Positions 1 through 12,091 of a stretch of 17,726 nucleotides of DNA are shown piece after piece. Position 1 is the first letter of the stretch; each line of letters opens with the position of its first letter. Source of the DNA: JBQCHF01 sp051953655 (GTDB lineage Bacteria > Actinomycetota > Actinomycetes > Motilibacterales > Motilibacteraceae); contig JBQCIO010000008.1 of NCBI GenBank assembly GCA_051953655.1, forward strand, positions 1 through 17,726, written 5' to 3'. Both the position numbers and the translations under genes were made by a program. The notes under the pieces were generated by a model that saw nothing but the letters and a program-made list of their open reading frames with translations, had not been told where the DNA came from and ran no database searches.

Positions 1-2369
1 AGCAGCCGCGCGCTGCGGGCGGCATGGCGGGCGGCGGCCCGGCGGTCCGCCTCGGCGCGCCGCTCGCTCTCGCGCCGGTGCGCCTCCTCCTGCCGGCGCG
101 CGGCCTCGGCCGCTGCCCGCGCCGCCCGCTCGGCGTCCTGCTGCCTGTTCTGGGCTGCGGCGCGCTCGGCCTCGGCCCGTCGCCGCTCCTCGATCTCGGC
201 CTGCGCCGCGGCCACCTTGCGCTGGCGCTCGAGCTCGGCGGCCCGCCCGGCCTCGGCGCGGGCTGCCGCCTCCGCCGCGGCCCGGCGCTCGGCCTCGGCC
301 CGCTCGGGCGGGCTGGGCGGCAGCAGCGGCTCGAGCCGCTCCCGGATGGCGGCGGCGACCTGCTCGGGCGGCAGGGTGGCGTCGAGGACGAGATAGCGCT
401 CGGGAGCGCGGGCGGCCAGGGCGAGGAAGCCCTCGCGGACCCGGCGGTGGAACTCCAGCGGCTCGGCCTCGAGCCGGTCCGGCGCCTCGGCGAAGCGGGT
501 GAGCCCGATCTCGGGGGGCACGTCGAGGACCACGGTGAGCCCGGGCACGAGCCCGCCGGTGGCCCAGGCCGAGAGCGCCGCGACGTCGTCGACCGGCAGG
601 GCGCGACCGGCGCCCTGGTAGGCCAGGCTCGAGTCGACGTAGCGGTCGGTGACCACCACCGCGCCGCGGGCGAGGCCGGGGCGCACCAGGGTCTCGACGT
701 GGTGGGCGCGGTCGGCGGCGTAGAGCAGCGCCTCGGAGCGCTCGGCGATGCGGCCGCTGGCCGGGTCGAGCAGCAGTGCGCGGACCTGCTGGCCGAGCGG
801 GGTGCCGCCGGGCTCGCGGGTGAGCACGACCTCGTGGCCCTTGGTCCGCAGCCGGTCGGCGAGCAGGCGCACCTGGGTGGATTTGCCGGCCCCCTCGCCG
901 CCCTCGAAGGCGACGAAGAAGCCCGGCGCGGGCTCGGCCGGAGGCGCCGAGAGCGGGTGGCCGCGCAGCGCGGCGAGGACGTCGCGCAGCAGCGGGACGT
1001 CGGGGCGGTCGTCCATCTGGTGGAGGGAGACCACTCCCAGGGCCACCGCGAGCGCGCCGGCGAGCACGAAGACCGGGACGGCGCCGTCGTAGGTGAACGG
1101 GCCGACCGCGTGCCGGCCGAAGCCGGCCGCCAGCAGGGGCGCGACGGCGAGGACCAGGATCAGGACGATCCGCAGCATGGCCTGGACGAAGGCGAACGTG
1201 CGCCCGCGAACCTCGTCGCTGACCTCGAGGCCGATGAGGGTGTAGCCGGTGACCCAGGCGATGCCGGTGAAGGCCCCGAGCGCCAGGGTGACCACCGCGG
1301 TGAGCACCAGGTCCGGGATGCCGGCCAGCAGCACCAGGCTGACCCCGGCGGCCGCGATGGACAGGCCGAACACCCGCCGCCGGCTCAGGCCGTGCAGCAG
1401 CCGCGGGCCGAACACCGTGCCGCCGGCCAGACCCACGAAGACCGCGCCGAACAGGACGCCGTAGCCGGGGTCGCCGCCGCCGAGGGAGACGACGTGGGTG
1501 CGGGCCAGGCCCACCACCGCCCCGCCGGCCGCGCCGGCGCCGAGCATGCCGAGGACCAGCCCGCGCACCACCGGCGTCGCGCCGATGAAGCGCCAGCCGT
1601 CGACGACGGTGCCCACGATGCCCGGGCGGGCGAGCCCGCCGCGCGGCCCGGCGGGCTCGGGCAGCCCGGACAGGCGGCTGATGACGATCGCGCTGACCAG
1701 GAAGGTGAGCGCGTCGAACCAGATGGCGACGTCGACCGCGCCGGTGCCCGAGCCGGTCCCGATCCCGGTGCCCAGGCCCAGGCGGGACAGCGGGCCGGAC
1801 AGCAGCGTGAGCAGGGCGAACAGGACGGCGGCGACCGGGGCGCTGCCGTAGGTGCCGAGCAGGCTGAGCTGGTTGGCGGCCTCGAGCCGGTCGCGCGGGA
1901 CCAGGTTGGGGACGCTGGCCTCCTTGGCCGGCATCCAGAACATGGCCGCGCACTCGACCAGGAAGGTGGCGACGTAGACCCACCACAGCGTGCCGACGAG
2001 CGGGATGGAGGCGAAGAGCAGGAAGCGGGCGAGGTCCCCGGCCACCATGGTCCAGCGCCGGTCCAGCCGGTCCGCGACGACGCCGGCCAGCGGGCCGAGC
2101 AGCACCGCCGGGGCCAGCCGCAGCACGAAGACGCCGGCGACCGCGAGGTTGGCCTGCGCGTAGCCGCCGCCGGACAGGGCCGCGGCCAGCGCGGTGAGGG
2201 CCAGCAGGCCCAGCCAGTCGCCCAGGCTGGACAGCGACAGCGCCACCCACAGGTGCCGGAACGCGGGGACGTCGAGCGCCCGCCGCAGCCCACGGTGGTC
2301 CGCGACAGGCGCCGCCGCGCCCCCGGCAGGGAACGCGAGCCCCTGCCCGGATCGCTGGCCGTCCACCAC
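1..2369 (-). CDS. tmk: MFS-type membrane domain fused to thymidylate kinase (dTMP kinase), C-terminus cut by window edge
   Basis: Thymidylate kinase phosphorylates dTMP to dTDP for DNA synthesis; here it is the cytosolic part of a membrane protein. From GTG at 2369 the frame is open to base 1 (at least 789 residues). About residues 35-440 form a 12-helix MFS-like domain, with SSLGDWL in helix 1 and a motif-A-like GVVADRLDRR loop. The kinase domain follows: P-loop GGEGAGKST (Lys about 496), TREPGGT, and DRYVDSSLAYQG. After the kinase comes a tail of 110 or more residues rich in Ala, Arg and Glu, a likely coiled coil. MFS-Tmk fusions next to topA are known in actinobacteria (SCO3542 type). The start at 2369 fits a leaderless transcript: TAGGCT ends 7 nt upstream. 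An in-frame GTG at 2441 with a GGGGAGGG ribosome site is the alternative and adds 24 residues. Whether the membrane part transports anything is unknown. Confidence 0.88.
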   Translation of the reverse strand, partial: MVDGQRSGQGLAFPAGGAAAPVADHRGLRRALDVPAFRHLWVALSLSSLGDWLGLLALTALAAALSGGGYAQANLAVAGVFVLRLAPAVLLGPLAGVVADRLDRRWTMVAGDLARFLLFASIPLVGTLWWVYVATFLVECAAMFWMPAKEASVPNLVPRDRLEAANQLSLLGTYGSAPVAAVLFALLTLLSGPLSRLGLGTGIGTGSGTGAVDVAIWFDALTFLVSAIVISRLSGLPEPAGPRGGLARPGIVGTVVDGWRFIGATPVVRGLVLGMLGAGAAGGAVVGLARTHVVSLGGGDPGYGVLFGAVFVGLAGGTVFGPRLLHGLSRRRVFGLSIAAAGVSLVLLAGIPDLVLTAVVTLALGAFTGIAWVTGYTLIGLEVSDEVRGRTFAFVQAMLRIVLILVLAVAPLLAAGFGRHAVGPFTYDGAVPVFVLAGALAVALGVVSLHQMDDRPDVPLLRDVLAALRGHPLSAPPAEPAPGFFVAFEGGEGAGKSTQVRLLADRLRTKGHEVVLTREPGGTPLGQQVRALLLDPASGRIAERSEALLYAADRAHHVETLVRPGLARGAVVVTDRYVDSSLAYQGAGRALPVDDVAALSAWATGGLVPGLTVVLDVPPEIGLTRFAEAPDRLEAEPLEFHRRVREGFLALAARAPERYLVLDATLPPEQVAAAIRERLEPLLPPSPPERAEAERRAAAEAAARAEAGRAAELERQRKVAAAQAEIEERRRAEAERAAAQNRQQDAERAARAAAEAARRQEEAHRRESERRAEADRRAAARHAARSARL

Positions 2370-2382
2370 GTCCGCCAGCCTA
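2370..2382 (-). promoter_or_regulatory. Candidate -10 element for leaderless tmk-fusion transcript
   Basis: On the minus strand TAGGCT (2382-2377) fits the actinobacterial TAnnnT -10 pattern. It lies exactly 7 nt from GTG at 2369, so transcription would begin at or next to the start codon. No convincing -35 is visible 16-18 nt upstream. The same spacing occurs at two other genes in the window (5582 and 12690). Confidence 0.5.
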
Positions 2383-2607
2383 GGCGCTGCGCCGACAGGT
2401 CCCCGGCGTCGTCCACATGTTCGGGTGGGTGGGGCCGTCACGCCCCGACGCCCTCCCCGCGGCCCGTCCCCGGAGCTCGCGTCCCGCTGGGGAAGGTCGA
2501 TGGCGCTGGTGACCGTGCGCAGCGGGACCGCCAGCCGCCGCCCATGGAGCGCGACTCAGCGGCCTACCGCTGCGCCCATCCACCGTTGACCGTTTTACGC
2601 ACCCACC
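2383..2607. other. Gene-free stretch between tmk fusion and topA hairpins
   Basis: Part of a 334-base interval without a convincing gene. It contains a GGGGAGGG sequence upstream of the alternative GTG at 2441. A minus-strand 35-codon ATG ORF ends by GTGA overlap at that GTG; its composition (Gly, Arg, Pro, Ser) gives no sign that it is translated. A 6-base direct repeat ACCGTTgACCGTT sits at 2582-2594 in a slightly AT-richer patch. No RNA gene is recognised. Confidence 0.4.
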
Positions 2608-2655
2608 CCTCGACTCCGAGGCGGCGTGTCGCGCCCGATTCGGTCCGACACGCCG
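2608..2655 (-). terminator. Tandem hairpins downstream of topA
   Basis: Two adjacent perfect hairpins lie about 50-95 nt after the topA stop. The first reached by topA transcripts has a 10-bp stem (CGGCGTGTCG at 2622-2631 with CGACACGCCG at 2646-2655) and a 14-nt loop. The second is CCTCG-ACTC-CGAGG (2608-2621). A weaker 5-bp hairpin (CCGGT/ACCGG, 2684-2698) sits just after the stop codon. None has a T tract, which is usual for GC-rich actinobacterial terminators. The stems are seen; the terminator role is inferred. Confidence 0.6.
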
Positions 2656-2703
2656 GCTCCGGAGGCGGGGCTGTGTGCGCAATCCGGTTCAGGACCGGGG
2701 GGC

Positions 2704-5406
<2,703 letters not shown>

Positions 5407-5545
5407 GTCCTGTCCCACTCCTGCCACGTCGTCGGGCCGAGATCGACCCCGTCATCCCCCGCGCCGGCTCCACCCTTGCCCCCTGCGGAGCCCGCGCCAC
5501 CGCCGAACGGTAACCGCGTCGCGGGGCTGATGCGTTCCCGGCCTG

Positions 5546-5581
5546 TTGCAAGGATCCTTTCTAAAGGTTATTTTCGACGGC
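5546..5581 (+). promoter_or_regulatory. Sigma-A type promoter with embedded palindromic operator
   Basis: TTGCAA (5546-5551) and TATTTT (5569-5574) are separated by exactly 17 nt, and TATTTT ends 7 nt before the GTG at 5582, so the transcript is probably leaderless. The spacer holds two overlapping inverted repeats: AAGGATCCTT (5550-5559) and CCTTTCTAAAGG (5556-5567). A dimeric repressor bound there would block RNA polymerase. I infer that the ArsR-like protein encoded immediately downstream binds it to repress its own operon. The site is unusually AT-rich for this window. Confidence 0.72.
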
Positions 5582-6214
5582 GTGACCGATGCCGCCGCCT
5601 CCCCCGCCCGCCGGGTCTCCGACCCGCGCGAGCTGCGCGCCCTGGCGCACCCGCGCCGGGTCGAGCTGCTCGAGCTGCTGGCGGCCCAGGGACCGCTCAC
5701 CGCCAGCCAGTGCGCCGAGCACGTCGGCGACTCGGCGGCCTCGTGCTCCTATCACCTGCGCCAGCTGGCGCGGTACGGGCACGTGGAGGAGGCCCCGGGC
5801 GGGCGCGGCCGGGAGCGGCCGTGGCGGATCCGCCGGCACGCCATCACCTTCGGTGGGGCCGGCGGCGGGGTCGCCGAGCAGGCGGCCGCCCAGGCGCTCG
5901 CCGCCGTCGTGGACTCCACCCGGTTCGCCGCCGCCGCGGCCTATCGCAGCCGCCACGTCGACGAGCCGGCGCCGTGGCTGGAGGCGGCCCTGTCCACCGA
6001 CGCGGTGTCCTGGATGACCGCCGAGGAGCTGGCCGAGATCGGCGAGCGGATCGTGGCGATGTGGGCGCCCTACGCCGAGCGCTGGCTGCTGCGCGGGGAG
6101 CGGCCGCCGGGCTCGCGTCCGGTGCAGCTGTTCGCCTACGGCTTCCCGGTGGGGCCTGAGCCCGACCGGACCGACCAGCCCCGCGACCCCCACCGCCCCG
6201 AGGAGGCGTCATGA
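5582..6214 (+). CDS. ArsR-like winged-helix transcriptional regulator
   Basis: Predicted DNA-binding repressor of 210 aa. Residues about 12-85 form an ArsR/HTH_20 winged helix: DPRELRALAHPRRVELLELL, then recognition-helix region SQCAEHVGDSAASCSYHLRQL and a wing with GRGRERPWRI. The C-terminal half is helical and ends with VQLFAYGFP, a pattern I associate with actinobacterial regulators paired with MFS exporters. No Cys or His metal-site motif is evident, so the ligand is more likely a small molecule than arsenic or a metal. GTG at 5582 is preferred over TTG at 5546 because it removes non-conserved residues and lies 7 nt after a good -10; TTG 5546 would lie inside the -35. The stop overlaps the exporter start (ATGA), so the two genes are translationally coupled and probably share the operator. 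Confidence 0.85.
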   Translation: MTDAAASPARRVSDPRELRALAHPRRVELLELLAAQGPLTASQCAEHVGDSAASCSYHLRQLARYGHVEEAPGGRGRERPWRIRRHAITFGGAGGGVAEQAAAQALAAVVDSTRFAAAAAYRSRHVDEPAPWLEAALSTDAVSWMTAEELAEIGERIVAMWAPYAERWLLRGERPPGSRPVQLFAYGFPVGPEPDRTDQPRDPHRPEEAS

Positions 6215-7494
6215 AGGACGTGCCGCGGCACCGTGACACAGGGTTGCTCCGCCACCGTGACGCCCGGCTGCTGCTCGCCGGCCAGGGCGTCTCCGTGCTC
6301 GGGGACTGGCTGCTCCTGCTCGTGCTCGGCATCTGGGTCAAGGAGCTCACCGGCTCCACCGCGGCGGCCGGCTCGGTGTTCCTCGCGATGTCCGCACCGG
6401 TGCTGCTCTCCCCGGCGATCGGCGTGCTGGTGGACCGGGTGCGCCGTCGCCGGCTGCTGGTCGCCGCCGACCTGCTGATGGCCGTCGTCGTCCTGTCGCT
6501 GCTCGCGGTCCGCGACGCCGGCGACGTCTGGATCGTCTACGCCGTCGCCGGCTCCTACGGGCTGTCGCTGTCGCTGGTGGGCTCGGGCACCGCCGCCCTG
6601 GTGCAGTCGATGCTGCCGGCCGAGCTGGTCGGGCCGACCAACGCCGCCTCCCAGACGGTCCGGCAGGCGTTGCGGCTGGTCGGCCCGCTGGCGGGGACCG
6701 CGCTCTACGCCGCACTCGGCCCCGGCCCGGTGGCCGTGCTGGACTCGGCCACCTTCCTGGCCTCCGCCGCGGCCCTCGCCCTGCTGTCGGTGCGGGAGGC
6801 CCGGCCGGAGCGCACCGGTCGGCAGCACGTGCTGGCCGAGGCCGCGGCCGGCGTGCGGCACCTGGTGCACGCGCCAGTGCTGCGCGCACTGCTGATCAGC
6901 TCGGTGCTGCTCACCGCGGCCTTCGGCCTGGTCGAGGTGCTCGCGTTCGCGGTGGTCGACCACGGGCTGCACCGGCCGCCGGAGTTCCTCGCGGTGCTGG
7001 TGACGGTGCAGGGAGTCGGCGCGGTGGTCGGCGGCGCGTCGTCGGCGCGGGTGATGGCGCGCTGGGGCGAGCTGCGGCTGGTCGTCGTCGGGCTGATCGG
7101 CTGCGCGGCGGGGCTGGCCACGCTGGTCGCCCCCAGCCTGCCGGTCGTGCTGGCCGGGATGGTCCTCATGGGCGCCGCGATGCCGATGACGTCGATCGGC
7201 ACCGTGACCGCCCTGCAGCACCGGACCGAGAACGCGCTGATGGGCCGGGTGATGTCCGGCTTCGAGCTGCTGTCCACCCTCCCCTACACGCTGTCGGTGG
7301 CCCTGGGCGCGGCCCTGGTCGCTCTGGTCGACTACCGCCTGCTGCTGCTGGCGATCGCAGCCAGCGCCACCGCCGCCGCCCTCTACGCCGCCGCCCGCCT
7401 GCGCGAGCCCGAGGACGACTCTCACCGTGATCAAGCAGAAGTGGTGAGCCAGCCGGGGGCGACAGCCGCCTCGTCCCTCACCATTTCTGCTTGA
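6211..7494 (+). CDS. MFS transporter (drug-efflux-like)
   Basis: Membrane transporter of the major facilitator superfamily, 427 aa with about 12 hydrophobic segments. After a basic N-terminus, helix 1 contains GQGVSVLGDWLLLL; the motif-A region is IGVLVDRVRRRRLL (about residues 70-83). It resembles MFS_3-type exporters, which pump out amphipathic compounds or macrolides, but the substrate cannot be read from sequence. ATG 6211 overlaps the regulator's TGA, so it is the second gene of an autoregulated two-gene operon; the regulator's ligand may be the exported compound. The last residues, from HRDQAEVVS to SLTISA, are encoded by the inverted repeat at 7425-7500, which also supplies the stop. 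The native tail was probably replaced or extended by insertion of that repeat. Confidence 0.9.
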   Translation: MKDVPRHRDTGLLRHRDARLLLAGQGVSVLGDWLLLLVLGIWVKELTGSTAAAGSVFLAMSAPVLLSPAIGVLVDRVRRRRLLVAADLLMAVVVLSLLAVRDAGDVWIVYAVAGSYGLSLSLVGSGTAALVQSMLPAELVGPTNAASQTVRQALRLVGPLAGTALYAALGPGPVAVLDSATFLASAAALALLSVREARPERTGRQHVLAEAAAGVRHLVHAPVLRALLISSVLLTAAFGLVEVLAFAVVDHGLHRPPEFLAVLVTVQGVGAVVGGASSARVMARWGELRLVVVGLIGCAAGLATLVAPSLPVVLAGMVLMGAAMPMTSIGTVTALQHRTENALMGRVMSGFELLSTLPYTLSVALGAALVALVDYRLLLLAIAASATAAALYAAARLREPEDDSHRDQAEVVSQPGATAASSLTISA

Positions 7495-7500
7495 TCACGG
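7425..7500. repeat. Long inverted repeat (REP-like hairpin) between convergent genes
   Basis: Two 24-nt arms, 7425-7448 and 7477-7500, are complementary except for one G/T position (7441 with 7484), which would be a G-U pair in plus-strand RNA; the loop is 28 nt. The arm core is TGATCAAGCAGAA. The sequence is AT-richer than its surroundings. The palindrome TGATCA at 7492-7497 gives the TGA stop of the exporter gene on plus and of the methyltransferase gene on minus. Likely roles are a bidirectional terminator and/or a mobile REP/MITE-like unit. I suspect it is a dispersed intergenic repeat, but only one copy is in this window. Confidence 0.85.
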
Positions 7501-8976
7501 GAGGAGGTCGGCGGGGAGGAGCAGGAGGCCGTCGGCGGTGAGCTCGCGGGCGGCCGCGAAGAGCGGCGGGGCGGCGGTGGCCGGGTCGAGCTCGAGGACG
7601 GTGCAGACGGCGTCGACGAGGACGCTCAAGGGGACGGTGCCGTCGCAGGCGCCGACCAGTCCGGCCAGGGCGGTGTCCACCTTCTCGGCGCGGCGCATCC
7701 CGCGCTGCTGGCGCAGGACCACGTGCTCGGGGTCCTCGGCTCCGGGCTCGCCCAGGGTCTCCTGCACGACGTCGGGAGCCACCGTGAGCCGCTCGCCGGC
7801 CAGGCCGCTGCCGTCGCCCGCGGGGTCCACGCGGCGCAGCCGGTCCCACCGGTCGAACGCGTCGAGGACGGTCGGCCCGACCGGCTGCTCCACCAGGTGC
7901 GGCCACTCCTCCAGCCGACGCACGGGTGAGGCGCTGTCGGTGCGACGCAGCGACACCCAGCCGAAGCCGACCGCCTGCACCCCCTCGGCCTCGAAGGCCG
8001 CCAGCCACGCGTCGTATAGCTCTACATAGGAGGCGCCGCCGGTGTCGCCGGAGTCGCGCAGCCACAGCGCGACGTACTCGGCCGGGTCCTGCACCTCGCG
8101 CTGCACCACCCACGCGTCGCCGCCGTCGGGCAGCCAGCCCGCCACCCGCTCGCGCCAGTCCTCGCCGTCGCGGTGCACCCAGTTGGCCAGCAGCTGCCCC
8201 CAGCCGCCGGGCGCCAGCACCGACGGCAGGTCGCAGACCAGGCGACGGCACACCTCGTCGCCGGGCAGGCCGGCGTCGCGATAGGTGAAGCGGCCGGCCG
8301 GCCCGACCACGAACGGCGGGTTGGAGACGACCAGGTCGAACTCCTCGCCGGCCACCGGATCGAGCAGCGAGCCCTCGCGCAGGTCCAGCCCGATACCGGA
8401 CAGACTGGCGGACAGCCGTGCGCAGTCCAGCGCCCGTGGCAGCAGGTCGGTGCCGACCACCGAGTCCGCGTGCCGGGCCAGGTGCAGCGCCTGCACCCCG
8501 CAGCCGGTGCCGACGTCGAGGGCCCGGCCGACCCGCGGGCGCACGGTGAGGTTGGCGAGCGTGGTGGAGGCGCCGCCCACCCCGAGCACGTGGTCCGGCC
8601 GCAGCGGACGGGTGACGCCGTCATAGCCCGTGCCCAGGTCCGACACGACGTAGTAGCCCTCGTCGTAGGGGCGGACGTCGAGCAGTGGACGGACCTGCTC
8701 GCCGTCGTCGGTGACGATGCGAAGGCGCACCGCCACCTCCAGCGGCAGCGCGGCCGCCGCCTGCGCCCGGGGCACCGGCAGCTGCAGCAGGAACAGCCGC
8801 ACCAGCGTCTCCAGCGGCGAGCCGCCCGTGGTGGCGCGCCGGGCCGGCACCGTCTCCTGCCGGGCCAGGGCCGCGTGCGCCACCGGGCCGAGCAGCACGG
8901 GCACCGCGTCGGTGGTGTAGTCGGCGGCCAGCAGCGCCTCGCGCAGGCGGGCGACGTCGTCGGGAGCCACGGTCAC
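7495..8976 (-). CDS. Class I SAM-dependent methyltransferase with N-terminal DUF7059-like domain
   Basis: Predicted N-methyltransferase of 493 aa; substrate unknown. Residues about 1-115 form an accessory domain like that placed before this methyltransferase in actinobacteria (DUF7059 by recollection). SAM-binding motif I is LDVGTGCGVQAL (Asp154 to Gly160), with an acidic residue after strand 2 in VVGTD (Asp177). The catalytic motif NPPF (219-222) is typical of enzymes that methylate planar nitrogen in adenine, guanine or glutamine. About 200 C-terminal residues lack a motif I recognise. GTG at 8976 is preferred because GGGGAAGGA lies about 8 nt upstream; GTG at 8994 lacks a ribosome site. 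The gene is transcribed alone, between the hppA terminator and the inverted repeat that gives its stop codon. A related gene sits near topA and hppA in other actinobacteria. Confidence 0.85.
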   Translation of the reverse strand: MTVAPDDVARLREALLAADYTTDAVPVLLGPVAHAALARQETVPARRATTGGSPLETLVRLFLLQLPVPRAQAAAALPLEVAVRLRIVTDDGEQVRPLLDVRPYDEGYYVVSDLGTGYDGVTRPLRPDHVLGVGGASTTLANLTVRPRVGRALDVGTGCGVQALHLARHADSVVGTDLLPRALDCARLSASLSGIGLDLREGSLLDPVAGEEFDLVVSNPPFVVGPAGRFTYRDAGLPGDEVCRRLVCDLPSVLAPGGWGQLLANWVHRDGEDWRERVAGWLPDGGDAWVVQREVQDPAEYVALWLRDSGDTGGASYVELYDAWLAAFEAEGVQAVGFGWVSLRRTDSASPVRRLEEWPHLVEQPVGPTVLDAFDRWDRLRRVDPAGDGSGLAGERLTVAPDVVQETLGEPGAEDPEHVVLRQQRGMRRAEKVDTALAGLVGACDGTVPLSVLVDAVCTVLELDPATAAPPLFAAARELTADGLLLLPADLLP

Positions 8977-9018
8977 CCGGGCATCCTTCCCCACCGGAGG
9001 ACATCGAGCGGGAACGGC

Positions 9019-9054
9019 AGCGGGGCCCGCACCCGGGTGGGTGCGGGCCCCGCT
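9019..9054. terminator. Strong hairpin terminator downstream of hppA
   Basis: A perfect 16-bp stem: AGCGGGGCCCGCACCC (9019-9034) pairs with its exact complement at 9039-9054, with a 4-nt loop GGGT. It lies 26 nt after the hppA stop and upstream of the methyltransferase start, so it should end hppA transcription. There is no T tract, as is common for GC-rich actinobacterial terminators. Confidence 0.88.
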
Positions 9055-9080
9055 GGGGCTGGCTGCGGACTGTCGGCAGG

Positions 9081-11375
<2,295 letters not shown>

Positions 11376-11498
11376 GACCGTCCTCCTTGACGACGAGCGC
11401 GAGCGCCGTCGATCAGAAGGATCAGCCGGGCGCCCGCAGGACAGCCGGGCGGACGCGCCTGCTCGTGCGAGGAGGGCCACGCTGCCCAGCGGGCCCGG

Positions 11499-11504
11499 AG
11501 TCTA
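11499..11504 (-). promoter_or_regulatory. Candidate -10 element for hppA
   Basis: TAGACT on the minus strand (in context CGTTAGACTCC) fits the actinobacterial TAnnnT pattern. No clear -35 is seen. It would give a 5' leader of roughly 115 nt before the TTG start, containing a short hairpin (CGCCCG/CGGGCG, 11431-11451). Confidence 0.4.
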
Positions 11505-11550
11505 ACGGCCTTGCCGCCCCCCGCACTGCACCGACCCGATCACCGGGACG

Positions 11551-11589
11551 CGCAGGGGCCGCCGGTCACGGACGGCGACGGCCCCCGCG
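11551..11589 (-). terminator. Hairpin terminator after the anti-sigma-like gene
   Basis: GGGGCCG (11555-11561) pairs with CGGCCCC (11579-11585). The stem continues outward after one mismatch by CGC/GCG and inward, past a 3-nt bulge, by CCG/CGG. It begins 4 nt after the stop at 11593 and separates the bldG operon from hppA. Confidence 0.6.
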
Positions 11590-11592
11590 GCG

Positions 11593-12084
11593 TCAGGGGG
11601 TGGGTGCGGCCTGTCCCGGGACCCGCGGAGCGCCACCGCTGGGCCAGCGCATCGTGACGGTGGTGCCGGCGGCGGTGCTGTCCACCTCGACGTCCTCCAC
11701 CAGGCCGGCGATGACGGCCAGCCCCACGGTGCTGGGCAGGTCCTCGTTCTCCCCCAGCAGGTCGGGGCCGCCGTCCAGCGCGGTCAGCAGGTCGCCGGGC
11801 TCCTCGTCGTCGCCCGGCGCGGGGACCCGGTCGGACACGCGCACGAGGAACGCCTCGGGGCCGTCCACCAGGTCGACCCGTACGGGTTCGTCCGGGCAGC
11901 GCCGGCGGTGCAGGCCGACGGCACGCGAGCAGGCCTCGCCGACGGCTTGCCGGACCTCGTCGAGCACGGCCTCGTCGACGCCGGCGCGGCGGGCCACCGA
12001 GGCGGCCACGAGCCGCGCCGTGCGCACGTGCGCCGGCAGCGCGCTGAAGCTGAGCTCGACGGTGGCGGCGGTGGTGGTGGTCAC
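11593..12084 (-). CDS. RsbW-like ATPase-fold protein, anti-sigma factor (ApgA-like) partner of BldG
   Basis: Small cytosolic protein of 163 aa of the GHKL/HATPase_c anti-sigma type, corresponding by position to the gene downstream of bldG in Streptomyces (ApgA). Such proteins bind a sigma factor and are released from it by a STAS antagonist. An N-box-like segment EACSRAV is visible at about residues 50-56, but the Asn expected in active kinases (EACTNAV in RsbW) is Arg. No DxGxG G1 box is clear, while a G2-like VGLAVIAGLVEDVEV is present. ATP binding and kinase activity are therefore doubtful, and binding to BldG without phosphorylation is more likely. The insert of acidic, proline-rich residues at about 93-115 is variable in this family. 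GTG 12084 lies 7 nt after the bldG stop, so the two are one operon. Confidence 0.8.
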   Translation of the reverse strand: MTTTTAATVELSFSALPAHVRTARLVAASVARRAGVDEAVLDEVRQAVGEACSRAVGLHRRRCPDEPVRVDLVDGPEAFLVRVSDRVPAPGDDEEPGDLLTALDGGPDLLGENEDLPSTVGLAVIAGLVEDVEVDSTAAGTTVTMRWPSGGAPRVPGQAAPTP

Positions 12085-12091
12085 GCGCCGG

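Noticed and set aside
1385..2416. A minus-strand 343-codon frame starting with ATG near 2416
   Set aside because: Out of frame with the MFS domain and dominated by Arg, Ser, Pro and Ala; the true membrane helices are in the frame starting at 2369.
2440..2547. A 35-codon minus-strand ORF ending in GTGA overlap with the alternative tmk start at 2441
   Set aside because: No ribosome site, no hydrophobic or conserved pattern, and the more likely tmk start is 2369. Kept only as a remark in the gap entry.
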